Assembly (NCBI GenBank): GCA_022446885.1
Contig: JAKVBU010000010.1
Location: 101,362 to 156,866, forward strand
Length of the DNA: 55,505 nucleotides
Direction of reading: 5' to 3'
Source of the DNA: Phycisphaerales bacterium
GTDB lineage: Bacteria; Planctomycetota; Phycisphaerae; Phycisphaerales; SM1A02
A program made the translations under genes and the position numbers. Shown in pieces: positions 42,805-51,603 of the stretch. Under the pieces are notes generated by a model. It was not told the origin of the DNA and made no database searches. It saw only the letters and a program-made list of their open reading frames with translations. Each line of letters opens with the position of its first letter. Position 1 is the first letter of the stretch.

Positions 42805-43167
42805 ATGAACGCCGACCCAGAATTCACACGACGGATCTACGAGCAGATGCCCGGTTACTTCTTCATGAAGGACCGCGACTCACACTTCATCGGCTGCAAT
42901 CGTGCTTTCGCCAAGTTTGCCGGCGAAACGATGGAGAGCCTGATGGACAAGCATGAGACCCAGATGCCCTGGGCCGCCGAGGCCGAGCACTTCATGCGTG
43001 ATGATCGCCGGGTGATGGAGACGGGGGAGGGGCTCTACAACTACCGCGAGCCCAAGCATGGGCACACCATCATCACCAACAAGATTCCGTTTCGGGACGC
43101 CAGCGGGGAGATCGTCGGTGTGATTGGCAACTTCATCATCATTCAGGGCGAGTTGGCGCCAGATTGA
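42805..43167 (+). CDS. Single PAS-domain protein
   Basis: A 120-residue protein that is one PAS domain and nothing else. It has the helix-strand start RRIYEQMPGYFFMKDRDSHFIGCNRAF, the mid-domain MDKHETQMPW, and the C-terminal sheet with IPFRDASGEIVGVIGNF typical of PAS/PAC. No kinase, cyclase or regulator domain is attached, so it would sense a ligand and act by contact with a partner. CATACT ends six bases, and TACTGT four bases, before the ATG. It is divergent from the broken acyltransferase and its end overlaps convergent phoD by 29 bases. Confidence 0.82.
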   Translation: MNADPEFTRRIYEQMPGYFFMKDRDSHFIGCNRAFAKFAGETMESLMDKHETQMPWAAEAEHFMRDDRRVMETGEGLYNYREPKHGHTIITNKIPFRDASGEIVGVIGNFIIIQGELAPD

Positions 43168-44362
43168 GGACATGGTTGTGCAGCACCTGCCCGGCGGCAT
43201 TCATGAAGCTCACCCGCATCTTGTGTTCGTCGGCGTCGATCAGTAAAAACGAGTTCACTTCGCCGCGGCTCCATCGCAACCATGGGTGCGGTGGGTCGGC
43301 TGCCGGAATGAGATGTTCGTGTACCGGCGACGTGACGAATTCAGCCAATTCGATGGGGGCCTCTTCCGTCGGGGGGCGGTGCTGCAGATGGCGGGACCAA
43401 TGCACATCGCCAGAGACCAGCACGACGCCGGGCACGGTGTCAACAAGGGCCCGAAGCCGATCGTACTCCTGCGGGTAGGCGCCCCAGCAATCGTGTTTGC
43501 CAGGTCGCACCGAGTTGTTGAAGACCATGCCGTTGGTCAAGATCTTGAAGGGGGCGTCGGATGATCGCAGTGACGTTTCCAGCCAGTCCCATTGCTGTGA
43601 GCCCAGCAGCGACCAATTGCCCTCGGTTCCCTCAGTGCGGGCGAACCAGCGGGTGTCCAGTAAGAAGACCTCGACCGGCCCGGATCGAAACGAGGTGTAA
43701 ATGCCCTGATCTTGTTCGCCAAAGGTCGGATTGGGGCGATGCTCCATGAACGCTCGCCTGCTGTTGGCCTTGCCCTTGAGTCGCCCGTCAGTGTCGTTGA
43801 GACCAAAGTCGTGGTCGTCCCAAGTGCTGTACACCGGCGTGTGGGCGGCCAGTGCGGCAAATGGTGGGAATGTCACCCACTCGCGGTAGCGGCGTCGCTG
43901 CACTTCAAGATCGGTCGAGTCGATGTAGGGCGTGTCGCCCAGCAGCACCAGCGCATCGGGGGACAGCGTGTTGATGCGGTCCCAGACCGCGCCCGATCCG
44001 GGCGCTTCCTTGGCACAGGAGCCAAATGCGATCCGAGTTCGGGGATTGTCGATTGGCGGGGTTGTCAGGTACCAGTCCGGGGTGTGCGTGCCATTGATGG
44101 TGTAGGCGTATCGCACGCCCGGATCGAGATCGCTGATCTGCACGGTCACGGCGCCCTCGTCTTCGGGGGACGGCTGCGTGGTGACGTCGGCCGCGGCGCT
44201 GGCAGCGTCTGGTGGCCAGAGCTTCACCTGCAGCGTTTCTCCTGCCTCAGTGCGACACCAGATGCGGGCACTGTGCGATGTCACGTCTCCGATCATTGGC
44301 CCTTGAAGCAGTGGGCCACTCTGGAAGACAGCGGCGAGCAACGTGATGGTTGAGAGGAACAT
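43139..44362 (-). CDS. phoD: PhoD-type alkaline phosphatase/phosphodiesterase
   Basis: A 407-residue secreted metallophosphatase. The N-terminus (LSTITLLAAVFQSG) looks like a short signal peptide without a twin-Arg motif. A fibronectin-like domain with PGVRYAYTINGT comes first (about 20-100), then the PhoD core: AFGSCAKEAP, LVLLGDTPYID, YSTWDDHDFGLNDTDG, VFLLDTRWFA and VVLVSGDVHWSRH. It likely hydrolyses phosphate esters outside the cytoplasm. TAGGCT lies six bases before the ATG, so it may be leaderless. It is divergent from tRNA-Ser. Confidence 0.9.
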   Translation of the reverse strand: MFLSTITLLAAVFQSGPLLQGPMIGDVTSHSARIWCRTEAGETLQVKLWPPDAASAAADVTTQPSPEDEGAVTVQISDLDPGVRYAYTINGTHTPDWYLTTPPIDNPRTRIAFGSCAKEAPGSGAVWDRINTLSPDALVLLGDTPYIDSTDLEVQRRRYREWVTFPPFAALAAHTPVYSTWDDHDFGLNDTDGRLKGKANSRRAFMEHRPNPTFGEQDQGIYTSFRSGPVEVFLLDTRWFARTEGTEGNWSLLGSQQWDWLETSLRSSDAPFKILTNGMVFNNSVRPGKHDCWGAYPQEYDRLRALVDTVPGVVLVSGDVHWSRHLQHRPPTEEAPIELAEFVTSPVHEHLIPAADPPHPWLRWSRGEVNSFLLIDADEHKMRVSFMNAAGQVLHNHVLNLAPTRPE

Positions 44363-44368
44363 GGCCTG

Positions 44369-44374
44369 AGCCTA
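44369..44374 (-). promoter_or_regulatory. -10 hexamer TAGGCT, leaderless-type, for phoD
   Basis: TAGGCT lies six bases before the ATG at 44362. Match to consensus is weak (three of six), but the position fits the window-wide pattern. Confidence 0.35.
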
Positions 44375-44414
44375 TCGAAGGACGTGATGCCTCGCCGCCT
44401 TGGGATCTGGCGTG

Positions 44415-44423
44415 TGCTAGACT
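44415..44423 (+). promoter_or_regulatory. Extended -10 promoter of tRNA-Ser
   Basis: TGCTAGACT is an extended -10 element (TG, one base, TAGACT at 44418-44423) nine bases before the mature tRNA. No -35 is obvious, as often with extended elements. Confidence 0.5.
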
Positions 44424-44432
44424 TCCCAGCCC

Positions 44433-44521
44433 GGACAGGTGACCGAGCGGCTGAAGGTACCGGTTTGCTAAACCGGCGTAGGGAGCAATCTCTACCGCGG
44501 GTTCGAATCCCGCCCTGTCCG
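44433..44521 (+). tRNA. tRNA-Ser, anticodon GCT
   Basis: Acceptor GGACAGG pairs with CCTGTCC, discriminator G. Anticodon stem CCGGT/ACCGG surrounds TTGCTAA, giving GCT, which reads AGC/AGT. A long class II variable arm (GTAGGGAGC..TCTCTACC) and T arm GCGGG-TTCGAAT-CCCGC follow. CCA is not encoded. Confidence 0.95.
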
Positions 44522-44529
44522 TTTCAATT

Positions 44530-44570
44530 CGCTGGCAATTCGATGCCAGCGGGCCGCCAGCGAGTTGGCG
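44530..44570 (+). terminator. Two tandem hairpins after tRNA-Ser (possible terminator)
   Basis: CGCTGGCA pairs with TGCCAGCG through eight perfect base pairs (44530-44551); CGCCA/TGGCG follows at 44555-44570. There is no T-run, so intrinsic termination is not certain; processing of the 3' end is the alternative. Confidence 0.4.
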
Positions 44571-44679
44571 CGCATTGAGCACTGGTGCCCGCCCGCTTCG
44601 GCGGTGCTGAGCCCTCCGCCCAGTCCTGCTTTCAGACCAAGCCCCTCAGGTGGCCCAATGTGCCAGCGGGCAATCGATC

Positions 44680-44685
44680 TACAAT
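44680..44685 (+). promoter_or_regulatory. -10 hexamer TACAAT, leaderless-type, for the kynurenine operon
   Basis: TACAAT matches five of six consensus positions and lies seven bases before the ATG at 44693. It would start the decarboxylase-kynU-kmo-kynA message at or next to its first codon. Confidence 0.55.
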
Positions 44686-44692
44686 CCTCGCC

Positions 44693-45724
44693 ATGACGCT
44701 GACGGTTGATCTGCACACCCACATTCTGCCCGAGCGATGGCCTGATCTGGCTGAGCGCTATGGCTGCGGTGGGTGGCTGCGGATGGAACATCCGGAAGGA
44801 TGCGCCTGTGGCCGGCTGATGCGCGGCGATGCGTTCTTCAGGGACGTCGAGCCCAACTGCTGGGACCCAACGGTGAGAGCAAGCGAGTGCGACGAGGCGG
44901 GCGTCGATGTGCAAGTGCTCAGCACCGTGCCGGTGATGTTCAGTTACGACCGCGATCCCCGACATGCCCATGACCTGAGCCAGTTGCTCAATGATCACCT
45001 CGCCGGGGTGGTCTCTGCGGCGCCGGGTCGGTTCGCCGGGCTGGGCACGCTTCCCATGCAAGATCCGGCGCTGGCTATCGAAGAACTCGAACGATGCGTT
45101 CGCGAACTTCCTCTGGCGGGCATCCAAATCGGCACGAGCGTCAATGGAAGACAACTCGATGACCCCGGCATCGTGGAGGTGCTCACCGCGGCTGCTGAGT
45201 TGGAGGCCTGTGTGTTCGTCCATCCGTGGGACATGGACCCAGCCGACCGCCTCGAGCGACACTGGCTCAAGTGGCTTTGTGGCATGCCCGCCGAGACGGC
45301 GGCGGCTGTTGCCAGCATCTGCATGGGCGGCGTCATTGAAGCACTGCCCAAGTTGCGGATCGGCTTTGCCCACGGTGGTGGCGCATCGGCCCTCATCGCC
45401 GACCGATGGAGCCACGGCCACCGGGTGCGGCCTGATCTCTGCGCTACCCGCACATACACAGATCCAGCCAGCCTGCTGAAGCGGCTGTATGTGGACTCAC
45501 TTGTGCACTCGGAGTCTGCCCTGCGAATGCTCATGGCTAGATTCGGGGTCGATCGGATCGCACTGGGCACCGACTACCCATTTCCGCTGGGCGAACTTGA
45601 GCCCGGTGCGCTCATTGGATCAATGGAACTCGAGGCCCCTGATCGCGATCGCATGCTTGGTGGAACAGCGCTGGAGTTTCTGGGCCCACGGGCAGCTGGC
45701 CAACTCAGGGCAGCCCGCACATGA
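44693..45724 (+). CDS. 2-amino-3-carboxymuconate-6-semialdehyde decarboxylase (ACMSD)
   Basis: A 343-residue zinc amidohydrolase-fold decarboxylase. It diverts aminocarboxymuconate semialdehyde away from quinolinate towards full oxidation. VDLHTHILPERW carries zinc ligands His8 and His10; CVFVHPWDM, FAHGGGASA and GTDYPFPLGE give the further His residues and Asp. YGCGGW.RMEH and GRLMRGDAFFRDVE are characteristic of ACMSD within the superfamily. The ATG at 44693 is preferred to 44585 because the family starts at the metal strand and TACAAT lies just upstream. It couples to kynU by ATGA. Confidence 0.92.
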   Translation: MTLTVDLHTHILPERWPDLAERYGCGGWLRMEHPEGCACGRLMRGDAFFRDVEPNCWDPTVRASECDEAGVDVQVLSTVPVMFSYDRDPRHAHDLSQLLNDHLAGVVSAAPGRFAGLGTLPMQDPALAIEELERCVRELPLAGIQIGTSVNGRQLDDPGIVEVLTAAAELEACVFVHPWDMDPADRLERHWLKWLCGMPAETAAAVASICMGGVIEALPKLRIGFAHGGGASALIADRWSHGHRVRPDLCATRTYTDPASLLKRLYVDSLVHSESALRMLMARFGVDRIALGTDYPFPLGELEPGALIGSMELEAPDRDRMLGGTALEFLGPRAAGQLRAART

Positions 45725-46986
45725 GTGCACACTTGGGCAGTCTGGAAGAAGCCCGGGCCTTGGATCGAGCGGCTGGTGAGGCCGCGCTTCGGCGTGATGC
45801 CTTTCACATGCCGCCTGGAGTAAGCGCCTACATGTGCGGCAACTCGCTGGGCCTGTGCCCGCGAGCTGCCCAACGAGCCCTGTTGGGCGAACTCGAGGCG
45901 TGGCAGAAGAGCGCTGTTGATGGTCACTTTAAAGACTGGCGCGGCTGGTATCGCTACCACGAACACGCTCGCGGCCCATTGGAGCGACTGGTCGGCGCCC
46001 GCCATGGCGAGGTCGTGGCCATGAACTCGCTCACCGTCAACCTGCACCTGCTCCTGACCAGTTTCTACAGGCCCGAGGGCAGTCGCACCAAACTGCTCAT
46101 GGAGTCGCCCGCCTTTCCCAGCGACACCTTTGCGGTGGAAACGCATGTGCGCAGTCGGGGCCTCGAGCCCGATACGCACGTGATCACGGTGCAAGGCGAC
46201 AGCGACGGCTTGTTCGGCGTCGGCTGTTTCGAGCGGGCAATCGCAGATGCCGGCGACGAGTTGGCCTGCGTGCTGCTGCCCGGAGTCAGTTTCCTCACGG
46301 GAGAGGTGCTCGACATGGCGTCAATCGCGGCCGCAGCCCACGAAGTTGGGGCTACGGTCGGGTTTGATCTCGCCCACGCTGCGGGGAACATCCCGCTGTC
46401 GCTGCACGACTGGGATGTCGACTTTGCGGCGTGGTGTTCCTACAAGTATCTCAATGCAGGCCCCGGCGCCATTGCGGGGGCATTCGTGCATGAACGCCAC
46501 CACAGCCGATCTCAGGCAGAATTGCCGCGACTATCAGGCTGGTGGGGGACTGACCCCGACACTCGATTCGACATGCACCTCAACGATGGGTTCGAACCGG
46601 TGGCTTCGGTCGACGCCTGGCAGTGTTCGAATCCACCTGTCATGGCGATGGCACCGCTGCTGGCTTCGCTGGATCTGTTCGACCAGGTTGGTATGACGGA
46701 GCTACGCGAGCGATCACTTCGCCTGACGTCGTGGCTGCGCTCACTGCTGGAGTTTGAGGGTGCCCCATGGCGGATCATCACGCCAAAGGAGTCCCATCGG
46801 CACGGGGCTCAATTGTCGGTGCATCTGCACATTGACGCTGGAACGGCTCAAAGACGTTTGCAGGATCAGGGCGTGCTTGCAGATGTCAGGCCCCCGAGCA
46901 TGATCCGTTTGGCACCGACACCGCTGTACTCCACCTTCGAGGACTGCTGGCATGTTGCCGATGCCATGCGCAGGTGTCTGACGTGA
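45721..46986 (+). CDS. kynU: Kynureninase
   Basis: A 421-residue PLP enzyme cleaving kynurenine or 3-hydroxykynurenine to anthranilate or 3-hydroxyanthranilate plus alanine. YMCGNSLGLCPRAA, FKDWRGWYRYHEHARGPLE, AMNSLTVNLHLL and DLAHAAGNIP are family blocks; PLP binds Lys242 in WCSYKYLNAGPG. HHSRSQAELPRLSGWWG follows as usual. With kmo next to it, 3-hydroxykynurenine is the likely substrate. ATGA overlap with the decarboxylase gene and a GTGA overlap with kmo. Confidence 0.96.
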   Translation: MSAHLGSLEEARALDRAAGEAALRRDAFHMPPGVSAYMCGNSLGLCPRAAQRALLGELEAWQKSAVDGHFKDWRGWYRYHEHARGPLERLVGARHGEVVAMNSLTVNLHLLLTSFYRPEGSRTKLLMESPAFPSDTFAVETHVRSRGLEPDTHVITVQGDSDGLFGVGCFERAIADAGDELACVLLPGVSFLTGEVLDMASIAAAAHEVGATVGFDLAHAAGNIPLSLHDWDVDFAAWCSYKYLNAGPGAIAGAFVHERHHSRSQAELPRLSGWWGTDPDTRFDMHLNDGFEPVASVDAWQCSNPPVMAMAPLLASLDLFDQVGMTELRERSLRLTSWLRSLLEFEGAPWRIITPKESHRHGAQLSVHLHIDAGTAQRRLQDQGVLADVRPPSMIRLAPTPLYSTFEDCWHVADAMRRCLT

Positions 46987-48293
46987 CGGCGCCCCGGGCA
47001 ATCATCATCGGTGGGGGGCTGGTGGGGCCATTGGCCGGATGCATGTTGCGGCAACGAGGATGGCAGGTGACGCTGCTGGAGAAGCGAGGTGACCCGCGGG
47101 CCCAAGGCTATGGGGGCGGCCGTTCAATCAATCTGGCCCTGTCGCACAGGGGGATTAGGGCGCTGGCCGAGGTTGAGCTCGATCGCCGGGTGCTGCAGGA
47201 TGCTATCCCCATGCGTGGTCGATGCATTCATGACGCTCAAGGCGACGTGACAATGCAGCCATACAGCGCCCGTTCCAGTCGCTTCATCAACAGCGTCTCA
47301 CGCGGCGGCCTCAACTGCACCTTGCTGGAGGCGGCTGAGCAAGCCGGGGTGGAACTCATGTTCGATGTCGCGATCGATGCAGTTGACTGCGACAGTGCCG
47401 GGGTTCGGCTTGGTAGCGGCGCAGCATTGGAGGCTGACCTGTTGCTGGGGGCCGATGGCGCCGGCTCTCAGATTCGCAGCGTCATGGCTGATGCCGGGGC
47501 ACTCGTTGCCGAGCAGGTCATGCTGCCCCATGGGTACAAGGAATTGCACATTCCCCCGGGCGATGGAGGTAGTTGGCAACTGGCGCGTGAGGCGCTTCAC
47601 ATCTGGCCGCGAGGGGGCTCGATGATGATCGCCCTGCCCAACCCTGATGGCTCCTTTACCTGCACGCTTTTCTGGCCAAAGGAGAGCGAGCCCGGGGCAC
47701 ATGAACGCGTGTCCTTTGCAACGGGCAGCGCCGATGTCGTCCGGCAGACCTACCCCGATGCCGCCGCACGCATGCCCTCGCTGGAGGATGACTGGTCGAA
47801 CAACCCCGTCGGTGCGTTAGGAACGATTCGCTGTGACCGCTGGCACATGGGTCGCACGCTGCTCATCGGCGATGCCGCCCACGCCATCGTGCCTTTCTAT
47901 GGCCAAGGCATGAATGCCGGCTTTGAGGATGTGCGCCTGCTGGGTGAGTCAATCGATCGAGGCGAGTCGGTGGAGGCATTCGCCCGAAAGCGAAAGGTTG
48001 ATGCTGACGCCATCGCCGATCTGGCCCTGCATAACTTCATCGAGATGCGAGATCACACCGCATCGCCCCAATTCGCTCGGCGGCAACGTCGGCGCCAGCG
48101 TCTCTCAAAGCTGTTCCCCTGGTTGCAGACCACCTATGAACAGGTCACCTTCACCGATCGCCCCTACAGTTTGGCCCTGCGAAGCCTCCGATCTCGCGGC
48201 ATGATCTTCCATGGATTGCTTGCGTGGCAGGTGACCAGCTGGACGATTCTGGCCTGCCTTCTTGTTGGGCTCGCTCTCTCGAGGATGTCATGA
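46983..48293 (+). CDS. kmo: Kynurenine 3-monooxygenase
   Basis: A 436-residue FAD/NADPH hydroxylase. The dinucleotide fold is AIIIGGGLVGPLAGCMLRQRG, the substrate loop YGGGRSINLALSHRG, and the second FAD block LLIGDAAHAIVPFYGQGMNAG. A C-terminal hydrophobic helix (FHGLLAWQVTSWTILACLLV) resembles the membrane anchor of mitochondrial KMO; many bacterial forms have none or a weak one. I take the GTG at 46983, which overlaps the kynU stop; a GTG at 46974 is the alternative. The stop overlaps kynA. Confidence 0.95.
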   Translation: MTAPRAIIIGGGLVGPLAGCMLRQRGWQVTLLEKRGDPRAQGYGGGRSINLALSHRGIRALAEVELDRRVLQDAIPMRGRCIHDAQGDVTMQPYSARSSRFINSVSRGGLNCTLLEAAEQAGVELMFDVAIDAVDCDSAGVRLGSGAALEADLLLGADGAGSQIRSVMADAGALVAEQVMLPHGYKELHIPPGDGGSWQLAREALHIWPRGGSMMIALPNPDGSFTCTLFWPKESEPGAHERVSFATGSADVVRQTYPDAAARMPSLEDDWSNNPVGALGTIRCDRWHMGRTLLIGDAAHAIVPFYGQGMNAGFEDVRLLGESIDRGESVEAFARKRKVDADAIADLALHNFIEMRDHTASPQFARRQRRRQRLSKLFPWLQTTYEQVTFTDRPYSLALRSLRSRGMIFHGLLAWQVTSWTILACLLVGLALSRMS

Positions 48294-49093
48294 CTGCCGA
48301 GTTCAAGATTCCCGATCTGACCTACGCCGACTATCTGCACTTGGGCGGGCTGCTCGACCTGCAGGTACCACGGAGCGATCCGCCTGAGCATGATGAAACG
48401 CTGTTCATCATCATCCACCAGACCTATGAACTCTGGTTCAAGCAGATGCTGCATGAGCTCGACCTCGCCGGAGGGCTGCTGCGATCCGGAGACCTTTGGG
48501 CGGCCTTGCACACACTGCGCCGCACTCGAACCATCTTGAAGACGCTGGTCGGGCAGGTGGACATCATCGAGACGATGACGCCGCAGTCGTTCGAGTCATT
48601 CCGATCAAGGCTCGATACGGCCAGCGGCTTCCAGAGCATGCAGTTTCGAGAGCTGGAGTTTCGCCTCGGCATCAAACGCGAGGCCGTGCTCAAATACATG
48701 CCCGAGGGTATGGTCGGCCGCGACGCGGCCCTTGCCAGATTCCATGCCCCTTCGCTGGTAGACGACCTGCACGCGTTCCTTGCCAATGAAGGATTCAGCG
48801 TGCCCGCTGACGTGCTTGAGCGCGATGTCACGCAGGCATGGGCTGGCGATGAACGAATGGAAGATGTGCTCGTTGAAGCAACGCGAACCCGTCCAGACAT
48901 CGAACAACTGCTCGAGTCTCTTCTGGACATCGATGAAGGGTTGCAGGAGTGGCGGTTCCGGCACACCCAACTCGTGCGGCGGACAATCGGTGACAAGCAC
49001 GGCACGGGAGGCTCTCCTGGCGTCGAATACCTGAAGAAGACGATCTTCGTGCCCGCATTTGCGGATCTGTGGGCGGTGCGGAGCCGATTCTGA
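48290..49093 (+). CDS. kynA: Tryptophan 2,3-dioxygenase
   Basis: A 267-residue heme enzyme opening the indole ring of tryptophan to N-formylkynurenine. YADYLHLGGLLDLQ, HDETLFIIIHQTYELWFKQ with His55 in MLHELD (the substrate-facing His, same number as in the Xanthomonas enzyme), axial heme ligand His225 in FRHTQLVRR, and GTGGSPGVEYLK are all present. Slightly shorter than most (about 280-300). The ATG overlaps the kmo stop as ATGA. It is the first enzyme of the pathway but the last gene of this coupled run. Confidence 0.97.
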   Translation: MTAEFKIPDLTYADYLHLGGLLDLQVPRSDPPEHDETLFIIIHQTYELWFKQMLHELDLAGGLLRSGDLWAALHTLRRTRTILKTLVGQVDIIETMTPQSFESFRSRLDTASGFQSMQFRELEFRLGIKREAVLKYMPEGMVGRDAALARFHAPSLVDDLHAFLANEGFSVPADVLERDVTQAWAGDERMEDVLVEATRTRPDIEQLLESLLDIDEGLQEWRFRHTQLVRRTIGDKHGTGGSPGVEYLKKTIFVPAFADLWAVRSRF

Positions 49094-49148
49094 CTACTGT
49101 GGAGATGTGGGGTCTCCCCGTCAGATCGCCCCGGAGCGCCCGAGCCAG

Positions 49149-50939
49149 ATGAACACGTCGACTTCCGTTTTGATCGCATCCAGTCTTTGCGGTGGCTTGC
49201 TGTGTTCCTGCACAACGAGCGGGCCCCAATTGCCCGCCAGTGCCGGTCCCGACTGGCCCGCCGATTGGAGCCCGACCACAGGGCATCCACGCCCGAGCGA
49301 TGTTCCGTACATCGACGTGAGCCAGGACAACGTGCCGGCCACGTGGCATTGCGAGGCGACCATCATCGACACGCGATCATTCGCCGATCAACATCAACTG
49401 CGTGACACTTGGACCGGCACCACCCAACGGCCGGGCAAACTATTGCGGCCGCACAAGCACCAGAAGCCACCAATGGACATGGATGCTGAGCCCAATACTT
49501 TGCGGGCCGGCGGCCTGACGCGAGGGCAGGTCACAGACAATCACACCGGCTTTGCGTCTATTGCCCAGACGCCATGGACACCGCCGGATCCATCCATCGC
49601 CGTGGGGCCTGACCATGTCCTCACGACGGTGAATATGGCGATCGCTTGGTATGACCGGGAGGGCAACGAACAATTCAGCGCCTATCTGGACAACACCGGC
49701 AGTCCCGGTTTTTTCGAAGACATCGGCGCTGGTGGGTTCACGTTCGACCCCAAGTGCTTCTACGACCCCATCGCCGAGCGATTCGTAGTGCTGGCGCTTG
49801 AGTGGTATGACGACACTGAGGAGAGTTGGATCACCTTTGCCGTCAGTGATGACGCCGACCCTAATGGCATCTGGTTCAAGTATCGAACCTGGTCGGTCGT
49901 GCAAAACGGCTCTGAGACACACTGGGTGGACTACCCAGGTTTCGGATACGACGAAGATGCCTATTACGTCACCGGCAATCTCTTCGGCCTTGGATCGGGC
50001 AGCGGCTGGGGCGGCGTGCTCTATCGAGTGATCGAGAAGGCCGAGGTTCTGGCGGGCGATCCAGCCACGATTCACGACGTACGCAAAGGCAATCACGGGA
50101 GCGTGCAATGCACCCAGCACCATGGCGATGCGCCGCGGGCCTTCTTCGTATCCAATCGCGACTACTCCCGTCTTCGCATCTCCTCGATTGCAGACCCCAC
50201 AAATCCGACTGTGCAGTCAGCGAACGTGAGTGTGCCCTCATGGGACTATCCCAGTAGCGGCGCCCCCAACCCCGGCGGTGAGGTGAGCACCCTTGATGGC
50301 CGTATTCTCAACGCCCACTGGCGTGAGGGCAGCCTCTATACCTGCCATGCCATTGACGGTCCCTCAAACAACACTGTGTCACGCTGGTATGAGGTGGACG
50401 TTTCCAATCCCTCGAGCCCCTCGCTGGTTCAAAGCGGGGATATCACCACGCCATCGGGTGTGCACAACTTCTTCCCCGCCATTGGTGTCAACAGCCACGG
50501 CGATGTTTCTCTGGTGATGGCCATGGCTTCTTCCAGTGACGTGCCAAGTGTGCAAGTGACCGGTCGCCAAGCAGACGACCCACTGGGCACGATGGGGGCG
50601 CTGCACGAAGTTGCAACTGGAACCCACGGCGCCGATGGTCGCTATGGCGACTACTACGACATGACCGTGGATCCAATCGACGACACCACCTTCTGGTACA
50701 TCGGTGAGTACTCCAATGCCGGCGGCTGGCAGGCATGGGTCGGTTCGTTCACGATCACCGAGCCCGACACCTGTCCGGTCGATCTCGACGGCGACGGTCA
50801 GGTCGGCGTATCAGAGATTCTCACGGCGCTGGCCGAATGGGGCGGCGACGGCGCTGCGGCAGGCATTGCCGAGCCCGAGGACATCGTGGACGTGGCCGAC
50901 ATTCTCGGCATCATCGCCGCATTTGGGCCTTGCCCCTGA
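49149..50939 (+). CDS. Secreted protein with C-terminal dockerin-like (DLDGDG) module
   Basis: A 596-residue exported protein. The N-terminus (NTSTSVLIASSLCGGLLCSC) is a signal peptide that could be a lipoprotein signal ending at Cys21, though CS before the Cys is not a classic lipobox. The body has blades such as PDPSIAVGPDHVLTTVN and FDPKCFYDPIAERFVVLALE, suggesting a propeller. It ends in two calcium-loop repeats, CPVDLDGDGQVGVSEIL and IVDVADILGIIAAF, the dockerin-like tail of Phycisphaerales secreted proteins. Function unknown. It sits oddly between kynA and kynB. TACTGT at 49095-49100 could be its -10, giving a leader of about 42 bases. Confidence 0.75.
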   Translation: MNTSTSVLIASSLCGGLLCSCTTSGPQLPASAGPDWPADWSPTTGHPRPSDVPYIDVSQDNVPATWHCEATIIDTRSFADQHQLRDTWTGTTQRPGKLLRPHKHQKPPMDMDAEPNTLRAGGLTRGQVTDNHTGFASIAQTPWTPPDPSIAVGPDHVLTTVNMAIAWYDREGNEQFSAYLDNTGSPGFFEDIGAGGFTFDPKCFYDPIAERFVVLALEWYDDTEESWITFAVSDDADPNGIWFKYRTWSVVQNGSETHWVDYPGFGYDEDAYYVTGNLFGLGSGSGWGGVLYRVIEKAEVLAGDPATIHDVRKGNHGSVQCTQHHGDAPRAFFVSNRDYSRLRISSIADPTNPTVQSANVSVPSWDYPSSGAPNPGGEVSTLDGRILNAHWREGSLYTCHAIDGPSNNTVSRWYEVDVSNPSSPSLVQSGDITTPSGVHNFFPAIGVNSHGDVSLVMAMASSSDVPSVQVTGRQADDPLGTMGALHEVATGTHGADGRYGDYYDMTVDPIDDTTFWYIGEYSNAGGWQAWVGSFTITEPDTCPVDLDGDGQVGVSEILTALAEWGGDGAAAGIAEPEDIVDVADILGIIAAFGPCP

Positions 50940-50940
50940 C

Positions 50941-51561
50941 ATGTTGCATGACATCTCTCCTGAGTTGAGCTCTGACATCGCTGTCTTTCCGGGCGACACA
51001 CCGCTCTCACGTGACGTGATCCTTGAGGTTGAGCGAGGTGACCCCGTCACGCTCTCAACCTTGCGCACGACGGTGCATGTCGGGGCCCATCTCGACGGGG
51101 CCAATCACTACAGAAAGGGAGGCCAAGGCGTTGACAAGTGGCCGCTTGAGCGATGCATTGGCCCCTGTCGCGTGATTCGCGTTGATGTTTCAAGGGGGGA
51201 ATTGATCGAACCGGGGCATCTTGCTGATGCGCTGCTCGACGAAGCCAGAGTGCTGCTGGCAACGGGCACCTATCCCGATCCCAGGGCTTTCAACACAGAC
51301 TTTGCCGCCCTGCATCCGGAGACAGTGGACCTGCTTGCCCAAGCCGGTGTGGAATTGGTCGGTGTGGATACCCCAAGCGTGGATCCCGCCGACAGCAAGT
51401 CGCTGCCGGCTCACGGGCGATTCGGCGCTCATGGCATGACAATTCTGGAGGGCATTGTGCTCACCGACATCGAGCCGGGCCGCTACGAGCTGTTGGCGGC
51501 GCCCCTCAAACTGACAGGCTTTGATGGGTCTCCCGTGCGAGCCCTGCTGCGTGACCTGTGA
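50941..51561 (+). CDS. kynB: Kynurenine formamidase
   Basis: A 206-residue metal-dependent cyclase-fold hydrolase, turning N-formylkynurenine into kynurenine. DISPELSSDIAVFPGDTP at the start, the metal motif TTVHVGAHLDGANHY, PLERCIGPCRVI and GVDTPSVDPADSKSLPAH match KynB closely, and length equals known enzymes (about 210). The ATG at 50941 follows the stop of the secreted-protein gene by one base, so it is probably cotranscribed. It supplies the step between kynA and kmo/kynU. Confidence 0.93.
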   Translation: MLHDISPELSSDIAVFPGDTPLSRDVILEVERGDPVTLSTLRTTVHVGAHLDGANHYRKGGQGVDKWPLERCIGPCRVIRVDVSRGELIEPGHLADALLDEARVLLATGTYPDPRAFNTDFAALHPETVDLLAQAGVELVGVDTPSVDPADSKSLPAHGRFGAHGMTILEGIVLTDIEPGRYELLAAPLKLTGFDGSPVRALLRDL

Positions 51562-51603
51562 TCAGGCACTGGCCCAGGCGTCGGATCAGGTCTGTGTTCG
51601 AGT

